The position numbers were made by a program, and so were the translations under genes. This document shows, piece after piece, positions 1 to 7,787 of a DNA stretch of 55,931 nt (its first letter is position 1; every line of letters starts with the position of its first letter). The DNA lies in assembly GCA_019454835.1 (NCBI GenBank), contig JACFNP010000019.1, positions 1 to 55,931 on the forward strand, in the 5' to 3' direction. The notes below the pieces were generated by a model that made no database searches, had not been told where the DNA came from, and worked only from the letters and a program-made list of their open reading frames with translations. Source of the DNA: Rubellimicrobium sp. Its GTDB lineage: Bacteria > Pseudomonadota > Alphaproteobacteria > Rhodobacterales > Rhodobacteraceae.

Positions 1-123
1 CTTGAAGGCGGTGATGCCCTTGCCGACCTCGCCCATCATCGTCGAGATCTTGCCGCGCCCGAACAGGACCAGCACGACGACGGCGATGAGCAGAAGGCCC
101 GGAAGGCCGATGTTGTTGAGCAT
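1..123 (-). CDS. tatA: TatA, twin-arginine translocase subunit (partial, N-terminus only)
   Basis: This is the first 41 residues of TatA, the subunit that forms the export channel for folded proteins carrying twin-arginine signals in the inner membrane. Reading from an ATG at 123, the sequence shows a short N-terminal membrane helix (about residues 5-21), then the family's Phe-Gly hinge (F21-G22) followed by RGKIS, and the start of an amphipathic helix. The rest of the gene, and probably tatB and tatC, lie beyond the left edge. TatB is the alternative, but the FGRGKIS hinge sequence fits TatA better. Confidence 0.88.
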   Translation of the reverse strand, partial: MLNNIGLPGLLLIAVVVLVLFGRGKISTMMGEVGKGITAFK

Positions 124-249
124 GACGATTCCCCTGTCTGAAGCGGCTGCGAGGTGCCCCTCGTGAATTCCCGGAAAGCAGGAATACGCAACGGCGCCGG
201 AAGGAAAAGGGCCAACCGGCGGTTGCACAATCATTCGCGGCGGGCATTA

Positions 250-265
250 TGACAATAACCTGTCA
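250..265. promoter_or_regulatory. Candidate operator TGACA-N6-TGTCA for the adjacent YafY-type regulator
   Basis: A 5-bp inverted repeat TGACA (250-254) and TGTCA (261-265) sits directly over the ribosome binding site of the regulator gene that starts at 274. Members of the YafY/WYL regulator group are, from memory, often encoded next to a palindrome of this TGACA..TGTCA type. The position fits autoregulation, but binding is inferred. Confidence 0.4.
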
Positions 266-273
266 GGAGCGCC

Positions 274-939
274 GTGTTCACCATGCCCCGCCACGACCGC
301 CAGCTTGCCCTGATCGCGCTGTTGCAGGGCGGCGGCCTGCACCGTGCCGAGGACATGGCCGCAGCACTGGGAGTTTCCGTGCGCACCATCTACCGCGACC
401 TCGACCGGCTGGCGGCGGCGGGCGTGCCGGTGGCGGGGGTGCGCGGGCAGGGCTATGCGGCGCAGGCCGAGGTGACGTTGCCGCCGCTGGACCTGACCCT
501 GACCGAGCTCGAGGCGCTGCACCTCGGTCTTGCCGTGGTCGGCGAGGCCGGGGACGGGGCGCTGGCCGCCGCCGCCGAGACGCTCTGGGCGAAGATCGAC
601 GCGCATCTGGCCGACGATGGCGGCGGTGCGGCGGCGATCTGGGCGCAGGCGCTGGCCGCACCGGGCGCGGGCGCGCGGGCCTTGCGGCATCTGCCCGCGA
701 TCCGCGCCGCGCTGAAGGCGCGCCAGAAGCTGGCGCTGGCGCTGGCCGGGGGCACCCGGCTGGTGGTGCGCCCGCTGGAGCTGTCCTACTGGGGCAGGCG
801 CTGGCTGCTGGTCGTCTGGAGCGAGGGCGAGGACATGTTCCGCACGCTCGATCCCACGGCGATCACCGAACTGCAGGTGCTGCCGCAGCTTTTCGTCGAT
901 GAGCCGGGACGGAGTCTGGCGGATTTCCGCAAAGGGTAG
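274..939 (+). CDS. YafY-type transcriptional regulator (HTH_11 plus WYL-like domain)
   Basis: A predicted DNA-binding regulator of 221 residues. Residues about 5-60 form a DeoR/HTH_11-type winged helix (DRQLALIALLQ, then VSVRTIYRDLDRL as recognition helix). The C-terminal part (about 165-215, PLELSYWGRRWLLVVWSEG) resembles the WYL ligand-sensing domain. The start is probably GTG at 274, because AGGAG at 265-269 is 4 nt upstream; the ATG at 283 is too far from it. The gene is divergent from tatA across 150 bp. No partner gene follows, only R1 repeats, so the regulon is unknown apart from possible autoregulation through the palindrome at 250-265. Confidence 0.8.
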   Translation: MFTMPRHDRQLALIALLQGGGLHRAEDMAAALGVSVRTIYRDLDRLAAAGVPVAGVRGQGYAAQAEVTLPPLDLTLTELEALHLGLAVVGEAGDGALAAAAETLWAKIDAHLADDGGGAAAIWAQALAAPGAGARALRHLPAIRAALKARQKLALALAGGTRLVVRPLELSYWGRRWLLVVWSEGEDMFRTLDPTAITELQVLPQLFVDEPGRSLADFRKG

Positions 940-950
940 GGGGGTGCACC

Positions 951-1036
951 GTCATTGCGAGGCGAAGCCGAAGCAACCCCGACCGCTTGCGCATAACATC
1001 GAGGTTGCTTCGTCGGCTGCGCCTCCTCGCAATGAC
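951..1036 (+). repeat. R1 cloverleaf palindrome, copy 1 (forward)
   Basis: The outer stem GTCATTGCGAGG/CCTCGCAATGAC is intact. The left arm is type A1 (GGCGAAGCC mini-hairpin) and the right arm type B1 (GGCTGCGCC). The loop is class I. It lies between convergent genes (regulator and dehydratase). Confidence 0.93.
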
Positions 1037-1053
1037 GGGGAAACAGTGGCACC

Positions 1054-1143
1054 GTCATTGCGAGCCGTCAGGCGAAGCAACCCCGACCGCTTGCGCACAT
1101 CCTTCGAGGTTGCTTCGTCGGCTGCGCCTCCTCGCGGGTGACG
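1054..1143 (+). repeat. R1 cloverleaf palindrome, copy 2 (forward)
   Basis: The left arm is the A3 variant, with GCC-GTCA-GGC in place of GGC-GAA-GCC. The right terminus is degenerate (CCTCGCGGGTGACG). It follows copy 1 in tandem with a 17-nt spacer. Confidence 0.9.
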
Positions 1144-1151
1144 GCCCTCCC

Positions 1152-2933
1152 TCAGTGATTATGCCTCGGCATCACCCGGCTGACCCGCTGGAATTCCAGC
1201 GCTTCCTCGATCACCATGCCGCCGGACAACTGCCCCACCGTGTCGCGGTGGATTTTCTGCCACGGGGTCTGCGTGGCGGGGATCGGCGGCGGGGCCTCGG
1301 CCTGACGCCGCGCGATCTCGGCCTCGTCCACCAGCGCGTCGCAGGTGCCCGCGTTCACGTCGATGCGGATCACGTCGCCGGTGCGCAGCCAGGCCAGCCC
1401 GCCGCCGACCGCGCTTTCGGGGCTGGCGTTCAGGATCGAGGGGCTGTCGGATGTCCCCGACTGCCGCCCGTCGCCCAGGGTCGGCAGGCTGGTGATGCCG
1501 CGTTTGATCAGATGATCGGGCGGCTGCATGTTCACCACCTCGGCCGAGCCGGGCCAGCCGACCGGACCGGCGCCACGGATGCACAGGATCGTGTTCTCGT
1601 CGATGCCCAGATCGGGGTCGTTGATCCGCGCGTGGTAGTCGTCGGAACCGTCGAACACCACGGCGCGGCCCTCGAACACGCCTTCGGCGCCCTTGCGCGA
1701 CAGGTAGCGGGCGCGGAACTCGGGCGAGATGACCGAGGATTTCATGATCGCGAAATCGAACAGGTTGCCCTTGAGGACAAGGAATCCGGCGCGTTCCATC
1801 AGCGGCTGGTCGAAGGGCTTGATGACCTCGCGGTCGGTGGCCTCGCGGCCCTGAAGGTTCTCGGCCACGGTCCTGCCGCTGACCGTCATGGCCGAACCGT
1901 CCAGCTTGCCCGCCTGGAGCAGCTCCCACATGATCGCGGGCACGCCGCCCGCGCGGTGGAAGCGTTCGCCCAGATATTCACCCGCAGGCTGGACATTGGC
2001 CAGTAGCGGGATGTCGTGGCCGACGCTCTCCCACTCCATCGGGTCGAAGGGGATGCCCGCATGGGCGGCGATGGCGGCGATATGCGGCTGGGCGTTGGTC
2101 GAACCACCCAGCGCCGAACAACCGACGATGGCGTTGCGGATCGCCGCCGGGGTGATGATGTCGGAAGGTTTCAGATCCTCATAGGCCATCTCGACGATGC
2201 GCTTGCCGGTGCGGAACGCCATCTGGCCGCGTTCGCGGTAGGGCGCGGGGATCGCGGCGCAGCCGGGCAGGGACATGCCCATGACCTCGGCCAGCGAGTT
2301 CATGGTCAGCGCGGTGCCCATCGTGTTGCAATGTCCCAGGGACGGCGCCGAATCGGCGGCGCGGCGGATGAATTCGTCGCCGTCGATTTCCCCCGCCGCC
2401 AGCGCGCGGCGCGCGTGCCAGATGGTCATGCCGGACCCCGCCAGCTTGCCGTCGTGCCAGCCGTCCAGCATCGGCCCGCCCGAAAGGACGATTGCCGGAA
2501 TATCGACCGTGGCCGCCGCCATCAGGCAGGCGGGCGTGGTCTTGTCGCAGCCGGTCATCAGCACCACGGCGTCGATGGGATAGCCGTAAAGCAGTTCCAC
2601 CAGCCCCAGATAGGCAAGGTTGCGGTCCAGCGCGGCGGTCGGGCGCTTGCAGTTTTCAAAGGTCGGATGGACCGGAAACTCGATGGGGACGCCGCCCGCA
2701 TCGCGGATGCCGTCGCGGACCCGGCGGATCAGGTCGACATGGATGCGGTTGCAGGGGTTCAGGTCGGACCCGGTCTGCGCGATGCCGATGATCGGCCGCC
2801 CCGAGCGCAACTCCTCGGGGGTCATGCCGTAATTCATGAAGCGTTCGAGATAGAGCGCGGTCTGGTCGATGCGCTCTTCGTTGTCGAACCAGTCGGCGGA
2901 ACGGAACCGGCGGGCGGGTCGGGGATCGGACAT
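1152..2933 (-). CDS. IlvD/Edd-family sugar-acid dehydratase, probably D-xylonate dehydratase
   Basis: A 593-residue Fe-S dehydratase that removes water from a sugar acid to give a 2-keto-3-deoxy acid. Three cysteines at the positions used for the cluster are visible: C61 (NPCNR), C129 (TGCDKTTP) and C202 (GHCNTMGT). The N-terminus (RRFRSADWFDN), the ERFMNYG motif and the C-terminal PRHNH ending closely match, from memory, Caulobacter xylonate dehydratase rather than IlvD of branched-chain synthesis. L-arabinonate or another pentonate is an alternative substrate. No sugar transporter or regulator adjoins it except the YafY-type gene facing it across two R1 repeats, so the pathway cannot be read from context. 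Confidence 0.85.
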   Translation of the reverse strand: MSDPRPARRFRSADWFDNEERIDQTALYLERFMNYGMTPEELRSGRPIIGIAQTGSDLNPCNRIHVDLIRRVRDGIRDAGGVPIEFPVHPTFENCKRPTAALDRNLAYLGLVELLYGYPIDAVVLMTGCDKTTPACLMAAATVDIPAIVLSGGPMLDGWHDGKLAGSGMTIWHARRALAAGEIDGDEFIRRAADSAPSLGHCNTMGTALTMNSLAEVMGMSLPGCAAIPAPYRERGQMAFRTGKRIVEMAYEDLKPSDIITPAAIRNAIVGCSALGGSTNAQPHIAAIAAHAGIPFDPMEWESVGHDIPLLANVQPAGEYLGERFHRAGGVPAIMWELLQAGKLDGSAMTVSGRTVAENLQGREATDREVIKPFDQPLMERAGFLVLKGNLFDFAIMKSSVISPEFRARYLSRKGAEGVFEGRAVVFDGSDDYHARINDPDLGIDENTILCIRGAGPVGWPGSAEVVNMQPPDHLIKRGITSLPTLGDGRQSGTSDSPSILNASPESAVGGGLAWLRTGDVIRIDVNAGTCDALVDEAEIARRQAEAPPPIPATQTPWQKIHRDTVGQLSGGMVIEEALEFQRVSRVMPRHNH

Positions 2934-3021
2934 GGGCGGGCCTCCTTGGATGCGCCGACCACATCACCACGGCAGCGCGGTTGCAAGGCGGGGCACTCGC
3001 CCGTCATCACGTCCCTGCAGG

Positions 3022-3096
3022 TGGTGCCCCGTGTCCGATTCGAACGAACGACCTTCGCTTTACAAGAGCGCTGCACTACCACTGTGCTAACGGGGC
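3022..3096 (-). tRNA. tRNA-Thr (anticodon TGT), CCA encoded
   Basis: Reading the minus strand gives a 75-nt cloverleaf: acceptor GCCCCGT paired with ACGGGGC, D-arm GCAC/GTGC, anticodon stem-loop with 7-nt loop CTTGTAA (anticodon TGT, decoding ACA), a 5-nt variable loop, T-arm GTTCG-TTCGAAT-CGGAC, discriminator A and encoded CCA. The outermost anticodon-stem pair is a G.A mismatch. It lies just downstream of hflX on the same strand. Confidence 0.93.
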
Positions 3097-3141
3097 CTCG
3101 GGGCAAGCCTCTAGCCGAGGCGCGAAATCCGGGCAAGCGGC

Positions 3142-4416
3142 TCAGAGGCGGTCGAACTCGGCCTGCTGGCGTTCGGTCCATTCGACGGTGAGGCGGCTGC
3201 CCTCGGGGGTTTCCTCCTCGTCGCGCACCAGTCTGCGCGCGAACAGCCAGGCACGGCGGCGGCCGTCGTCGTGGCCAAGCGTGATCCGCGCCGTCCGGCG
3301 GGCCATGCCGGTGCGCGCGGCTATGGCGGCAAGCAGCGTGTCGATCCCCTCGCCGCTGGCCGCCGAGATCGCCACCGTGTCGGGCCTGCGCCGCGCCTGC
3401 TCCAGCAGCGCATCATGTTCGGCCGCGTCGAGCCGGTCGATCTTGTTCCAGACCTCGATGCGCGCCACGTCGTCGCCGACGCCCAGTTCGTGCAGGATCG
3501 CCTCGACCTCCTGGGCCTGCCGGGCGCTTTCGGGGTGGCTCATGTCGCGGACATGCAGGATCACGTCGGCCTCGAGCACCTCTTCGAGCGTGGCGCGGAA
3601 GGCGGCGACCAGTTCGTGCGGCAGGTCGGAAATGAAGCCCACCGTGTCCGACAGGATCACCTCCTGCCCCGAAGGCAGGTGCAGGCGGCGCATCGTCGGG
3701 TCGAGCGTGGCGAAAAGCATCTCCTTCGCCATCACCCCGGCGCCGGTCAGCCGGTTGAAAAGCGTGGATTTGCCCGCGTTCGTATAGCCCGCCAGCGCGA
3801 CCACGGGGAACGGCACCGCCGCGCGGGCGGCGCGGTTCACGTCGCGGGTGCGGGCGACCTTTTCAAGCTGGCGGCGCAGCCGGACAAGCTGTTCGTCGAT
3901 GGCGCGGCGGTCGGATTCGCGCTGGGTTTCGCCGGGGCCGCCCACCGTGCCGGTGGCGCCGCGCTGGCGTTCGAGGTGGCTCCAGGCCCGCACCAGCCGC
4001 GAGCGCTGGTAGCTGAGCTGCGCCATCTCGACCTGCAGCACGCCCTCGCGGGTGCGGGCGCGGTCGGCGAAGATTTCGAGGATGAGGCCGGTGCGGTCCA
4101 GCACCTTCACCTTCCATTCGCGTTCGAGATTGCGCTGCTGGATCGGCGTCACCGGCCCGTCGATGAGGACCAGGCCGATCTCGTGTTCCTCGAACAGGGC
4201 CTTCAGTTCCGCGACCTTGCCCGAGCCGAACAGATGGCCCGCAAAGGCGCGCGGCAGGCGCACGGTCCCGGCGCCCTGCAACGCGATCCCCGGCAGGGCC
4301 AGCGCCAGCGACGACGCTTCGTCAAGCGCGGCATCCGCGTCGCGCGCATCGTTCACGCCCCGGATTTCCGGGTGAACCAGCCAGGCGCGGATTGCGGGGC
4401 GGTCGCTTTCGATCAA
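3142..4416 (-). CDS. hflX: HflX, ribosome-associated GTPase
   Basis: A GTPase that splits stalled or hibernating 70S ribosomes, especially after heat stress. The N-terminal HflX domain (about 1-200, with the glycine-rich GTVGGPGETQ at 156-165) precedes the G domain: P-loop GYTNAGKST (210-218), switch II DTVGF (257-261), and NKID. I chose a TTG start at 4416, one base after the hfq stop codon, giving 424 residues, close to the usual length. An in-frame ATG at 4488 would add 24 low-complexity residues overlapping hfq. Hfq-HflX is a conserved pair; translational coupling is likely. Confidence 0.93.
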   Translation of the reverse strand: MIESDRPAIRAWLVHPEIRGVNDARDADAALDEASSLALALPGIALQGAGTVRLPRAFAGHLFGSGKVAELKALFEEHEIGLVLIDGPVTPIQQRNLEREWKVKVLDRTGLILEIFADRARTREGVLQVEMAQLSYQRSRLVRAWSHLERQRGATGTVGGPGETQRESDRRAIDEQLVRLRRQLEKVARTRDVNRAARAAVPFPVVALAGYTNAGKSTLFNRLTGAGVMAKEMLFATLDPTMRRLHLPSGQEVILSDTVGFISDLPHELVAAFRATLEEVLEADVILHVRDMSHPESARQAQEVEAILHELGVGDDVARIEVWNKIDRLDAAEHDALLEQARRRPDTVAISAASGEGIDTLLAAIAARTGMARRTARITLGHDDGRRRAWLFARRLVRDEEETPEGSRLTVEWTERQQAEFDRL

Positions 4417-4417
4417 G

Positions 4418-4654
4418 TCACTCTTCGCCGTCGTAGAGGTTGACCGGCTGCGCGGGCATGACCGTCGAGATCGCCGACTTGTAGACAAGCTGCGACTGTC
4501 CGTCGCGGCGCAGCAGCACGCAGAAATTGTCGAACCAGGTGATGACCCCCTGCAGCTTCACGCCGTTGATGAGAAAGATCGTCACCGGAACCTTGGCCTT
4601 GCGGACATGGTTCAGGAACGCATCCTGCAGGTTCTGCGGCTTTTCGGATGCCAT
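4418..4654 (-). CDS. hfq: Hfq, RNA chaperone
   Basis: A 78-residue Sm-like protein that forms a hexamer and helps small RNAs pair with mRNAs. Sm1 ([21 protein letters not shown], about 24-44) and Sm2 ([12 protein letters not shown], 56-67) are clear. The start is the ATG at 4654 ([17 protein letters not shown]). In Sm2 the widely conserved Lys-His pair of the proximal U-binding site reads Lys59-Ser60, so the histidine is replaced by serine. The protein ends soon after Sm2, without the long tail of enterobacterial Hfq, as is usual for alphaproteobacteria. hflX follows one base downstream. Confidence 0.96.
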   Translation of the reverse strand: MASEKPQNLQDAFLNHVRKAKVPVTIFLINGVKLQGVITWFDNFCVLLRRDGQSQLVYKSAISTVMPAQPVNLYDGEE

Positions 4655-4802
4655 GGCAGTTGCCCCGTATTGTTGTTGTCTTTGGTTGCGGGATGCGCAG
4701 CCGGTGCGCACGGGCGCCAGTATCGCGCGCAACGCCCCGGCTTTCCAGTCGAAAAGCGGCGCCACGCGCAACTGTCACCCGGATGCGCCAGCCGCTGGCC
4801 GG

Positions 4803-4901
4803 GCGGTCCGGGTTTTCACGGATTCAGCCGGAACTGCTTTGACTTGCCGTTCCTGCGCATTGTCGCGGGCGTCAAATGTGGCCATTTGACTGCGAAATGC
4901 T
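4803..4901 (-). repeat. R2 3'-UTR repeat, copy 1, after trkH
   Basis: On the minus strand it begins AGCATTTCGCAG directly after the trkH TGA. An inner stem TCAAATG/CATTTGA (plus-strand 4872-4878 and 4883-4889, loop TGGC) sits inside an outer stem GCATTTCGC/GCGACAATGC. The distal half (GAATCCGTGAAAACCCG) is a diverged version of the second hairpin seen in copies 2 and 3. The 247-bp trkH-hfq gap holds nothing else I can recognise. Confidence 0.85.
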
Positions 4902-6383
4902 TCAGCGTCGCCAGAAATCCGGGTTGAACAGCGCGATCAGCGCCAGCACCTCGAGACGGCCGAGGATCATCGCCAGCGCGGCCACGACCTGCGCCGCCGG
5001 GGTCAGCCCGTCGAACGAGATCGGCGTGTCGGCGGCCACGAGCACGAGCTGCCCCGTCGAGGTGATCGCGGCGAGGCTGACCAGAATCACGCCCTCGAAC
5101 TGCATCCCCGGCGCCAGCGACAGCATCCCCATGACGATGAGGACCGACAGCGCGAACAGCGTGAAGAAGGTCCAGCCCATCACCGCGCCGCGCCCGGTCG
5201 CGGCGCGCGCGACCGAGGCGGGTTCGATCAGATGCAGGGTGCCGCGCCCGGCATGGGTCAGGACTTCGTGGATGCGCAGCAGCTTCACGCCGCCCGCCGC
5301 CGTCCCGACCCCGCCGCCGACCAGCGCCAGCGCAACCAGCACGAGGCCGGGCACCGGCACATGCGCATTGGCCCAGATCGCGGGCCACCAGCGCGACTCG
5401 ACGCCCGTGGTCGTCAGGAACGAGGCCGTGGTGAACAGGATGCCCCAGGCCGCGTGCAGGCCCTCGGTCAGGCCGCCGTCGTGCCGGTGGATCAGCCACA
5501 GCGCCCGCAGCAGCATGATCCCGGCGATGACGAGGATGATCCGCAGGCCAAGGCGCAGTTCGGTGTCGTGCCATCGCGCCTGCGCGGGCCGTGGCCGGGC
5601 GAAGGTGGCGCGCGACAGGGCGAAGACGAAGAACACGAACACCGCGAGTTCCCCCGCAAAGCCGCTTGCCGCGTAATCGGCATAGGCCAGCGGCGTGATC
5701 CCCGAGGTCGAGATGACGCCCATCGCGTGAATCGCGCCGGTCGTGGCATCGTCGCCGCCAAGGACCAGCCCCAGCCAGAGCACGGCGGTCAGCCCGGCAT
5801 AGACCGGCGCCAGCCTTCCGGTGGCGCGGGCCAGCAGTTCGGCGGGCCGGACCGTGTCGGCCTGCGCCACCGGCGGCAGGGTAATGCGGGTGCGCATCTC
5901 GTAGCCGCCCAGGTTCAGCGGCGCGAGAATGGCGATGGCCGCCACCCAGGCGATGAAGCCGCCATACCAGCCGACCAGCCCGCGCCACAGATGCAGGCTG
6001 AGGTTCAGGTCCGAGGCCCGGTCCCAGAGCGTTGCCCCGGTGGTGGTGATAGACGAGACCATCTCGAACCAGGCGCGCAGCGGCGTCGCGCCCGGCGCCA
6101 GGGCGGCGAAGGGCAGGGCCAGCAGGACGGGCAACAGCCCGTAGGCTACGAAAAGCGCGACCAGTTGTTCGCGCGCGGTCCCGGTCGCGCCGCGCCCGCG
6201 TGTGGCCAGCGCGACGAGCAGGGTCAGGAAGGCGCCGAGAACCGCGCCGTAGAAGAACCCGCGCGCGGTCGCATGGTCGCCGCGCGCCAGCGCATGGAAC
6301 GACGGCACCAGCATCAGCGCCGTGCCGCCCGCCATGGCCAGCGTGACGAGCGGCAGGCGCAGAAGGCGCATCATGGGTGACAT
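4902..6383 (-). CDS. trkH: TrkH-family potassium transporter, membrane subunit (paralogue 1)
   Basis: A 493-residue integral membrane protein of the Trk K+ uptake system, working with the regulatory subunit TrkA encoded 10 bp upstream. It has many hydrophobic helices and the repeated pore segments typical of TrkH, for example SSITTTGATLWD (about 110-121), VISTSGITPL and SFLTTTGVES, each with the filter glycine. It belongs to the ntrY-ntrX-trkA-trkH-hfq-hflX run, an arrangement known in alphaproteobacteria. An alternative start (MMRLL) lies 9 nt downstream. A second trkH is at 15575. The stop codon abuts repeat R2. Confidence 0.93.
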   Translation of the reverse strand: MSPMMRLLRLPLVTLAMAGGTALMLVPSFHALARGDHATARGFFYGAVLGAFLTLLVALATRGRGATGTAREQLVALFVAYGLLPVLLALPFAALAPGATPLRAWFEMVSSITTTGATLWDRASDLNLSLHLWRGLVGWYGGFIAWVAAIAILAPLNLGGYEMRTRITLPPVAQADTVRPAELLARATGRLAPVYAGLTAVLWLGLVLGGDDATTGAIHAMGVISTSGITPLAYADYAASGFAGELAVFVFFVFALSRATFARPRPAQARWHDTELRLGLRIILVIAGIMLLRALWLIHRHDGGLTEGLHAAWGILFTTASFLTTTGVESRWWPAIWANAHVPVPGLVLVALALVGGGVGTAAGGVKLLRIHEVLTHAGRGTLHLIEPASVARAATGRGAVMGWTFFTLFALSVLIVMGMLSLAPGMQFEGVILVSLAAITSTGQLVLVAADTPISFDGLTPAAQVVAALAMILGRLEVLALIALFNPDFWRR

Positions 6384-6393
6384 TCGCCGGGGC

Positions 6394-7767
6394 CTAGAAG
6401 AAGTCGATCGAGACCTGCAACAGGCGCTCGACCTCGGGCACGTCAGCGGCCATGGCGAAAAGGACGATGGCGTCGCCCTCCTCGATCCGCGTCGTGGCCA
6501 CGGGTTTCATATAGCGCCCGCCGCGCGCCATGGCGCCGACCAGCACGCCGGGAGGGAACTCGATGTCGCGGATCAGGTGCCCGGCGATGGGCGAGGTGCC
6601 CAGCACCTGCGCCTCGATCACCTCGGCCTCGCCGTCGCCGATGGAATAGACCCAGCGCACCCGCCCGTGGCGCAGGTGGCGCAGGATCGAGGACACGGTG
6701 CTGGAACGCGGGTTGATCCACGAGTCGATCCCCAGCGGCGTCATCAGCGGCGCCAGCGTCGGGTCGTTGATGAGGCAGATGGTCATGCGCGCGCCCATCT
6801 GCCGCGCGCGGACGCAGGCAAGGATATTGGCCTTGTCGTCGTCGGTGACGGCAAGGACGGCATGGGCATGGGCGACATCCGCCTCGTCCAGCATCGGCCG
6901 GGCAAGGCCGTCGCCGTTCAGGACCACGGTGCGGCCAAGCTGCTCGGCCGCCGCCTCGGCCCTGGCGCGGTCCCGCTCGATGAGCCGGGTGCGCATGTGC
7001 ATCCGGTCCTCGACCAGCGCGGCGACGCCGAGGCCGATGTTGCCGCCGCCGATGATGACCAGCCGCTCGATGGCCGATTCGGCCTTGCCGAAGATTTCAA
7101 AGCTGCGCGGCAGGTCGCCGTGTTCGGCCACCAGATAGACCTCGTCACCCGCGAACATCTGGTCCTCGGCGCTGGGCGCGAACATGCGCCCGTCGCGGCG
7201 GATGGCGACCACCACGGTCTTGAGCGTCGAGAACAGGTCGGTGAGCTGCCGCAGGCTGGTGTTGACGACCGGGCAGTCATCGTCGAGCGCCAACCCGACC
7301 AGCATCGCCTGACCGTCGAGAAAACTTTCGGTGTCGAAGGCGGCGGGCGAGGCGAGGCGTTGCAACGTGGCCTCGGCGACCTCGTGTTCGGGGCTGATGA
7401 CGACATCGACCGGCACCAGGTCGCGGCGGTAGCGGCCGCCGTCGATCACGTCGCGGTAGACCTGTGACCGCAGCCGCGCGATCTTGCGGCTGACGCCGAA
7501 CACGGCATGGGCGATCTGGCAGGTGACAAGGTTCACCTCGTCCGAATGGGTCGCCGCGATGATCATGTCGGCGTCGTCCGCGCCCGCGCGTTCCAGCACG
7601 TCGGGATGGCTGGCAAAGCCCTGCATCCCGGTCACGTCCAGCACCTCGGTCGCGCGTTCGACCAGGGCGGCATTGGTGTCCACCACGGTGATCTCGTGGC
7701 GCTCGCGGGCGAGCTGGCGGGCGATCTGCCACCCGACCTGTCCCGCACCGCAGATGATGACCTTCAT
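6394..7767 (-). CDS. trkA: TrkA, NAD-binding regulator of potassium uptake
   Basis: A 457-residue cytoplasmic protein that gates the TrkH channel. It shows the duplicated RCK layout: a first Rossmann fold starting MKVIICGAGQVGWQIARQLA, a TrkA-C domain, then a second Rossmann fold (VIIGGGNIGLGVAALVEDR, from about 235) and a second TrkA-C domain ending EVERLLQVSIDFF. Length is that of full TrkA, not single-domain KtrA. It sits 20 bp downstream of ntrX and 10 bp upstream of trkH, so it is probably co-transcribed with both. It is the only trkA in the window and could serve both TrkH paralogues. Confidence 0.96.
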   Translation of the reverse strand: MKVIICGAGQVGWQIARQLARERHEITVVDTNAALVERATEVLDVTGMQGFASHPDVLERAGADDADMIIAATHSDEVNLVTCQIAHAVFGVSRKIARLRSQVYRDVIDGGRYRRDLVPVDVVISPEHEVAEATLQRLASPAAFDTESFLDGQAMLVGLALDDDCPVVNTSLRQLTDLFSTLKTVVVAIRRDGRMFAPSAEDQMFAGDEVYLVAEHGDLPRSFEIFGKAESAIERLVIIGGGNIGLGVAALVEDRMHMRTRLIERDRARAEAAAEQLGRTVVLNGDGLARPMLDEADVAHAHAVLAVTDDDKANILACVRARQMGARMTICLINDPTLAPLMTPLGIDSWINPRSSTVSSILRHLRHGRVRWVYSIGDGEAEVIEAQVLGTSPIAGHLIRDIEFPPGVLVGAMARGGRYMKPVATTRIEEGDAIVLFAMAADVPEVERLLQVSIDFF

Positions 7768-7787
7768 CGCCGCTCTCCGGGCTGCAT

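Noticed and set aside
4418..4488. HflX start at ATG 4488, overlapping hfq
   Set aside because: The extra 24 residues are low-complexity Ser/Arg/Thr and encoded opposite frame within hfq; TTG 4416 gives normal family length.
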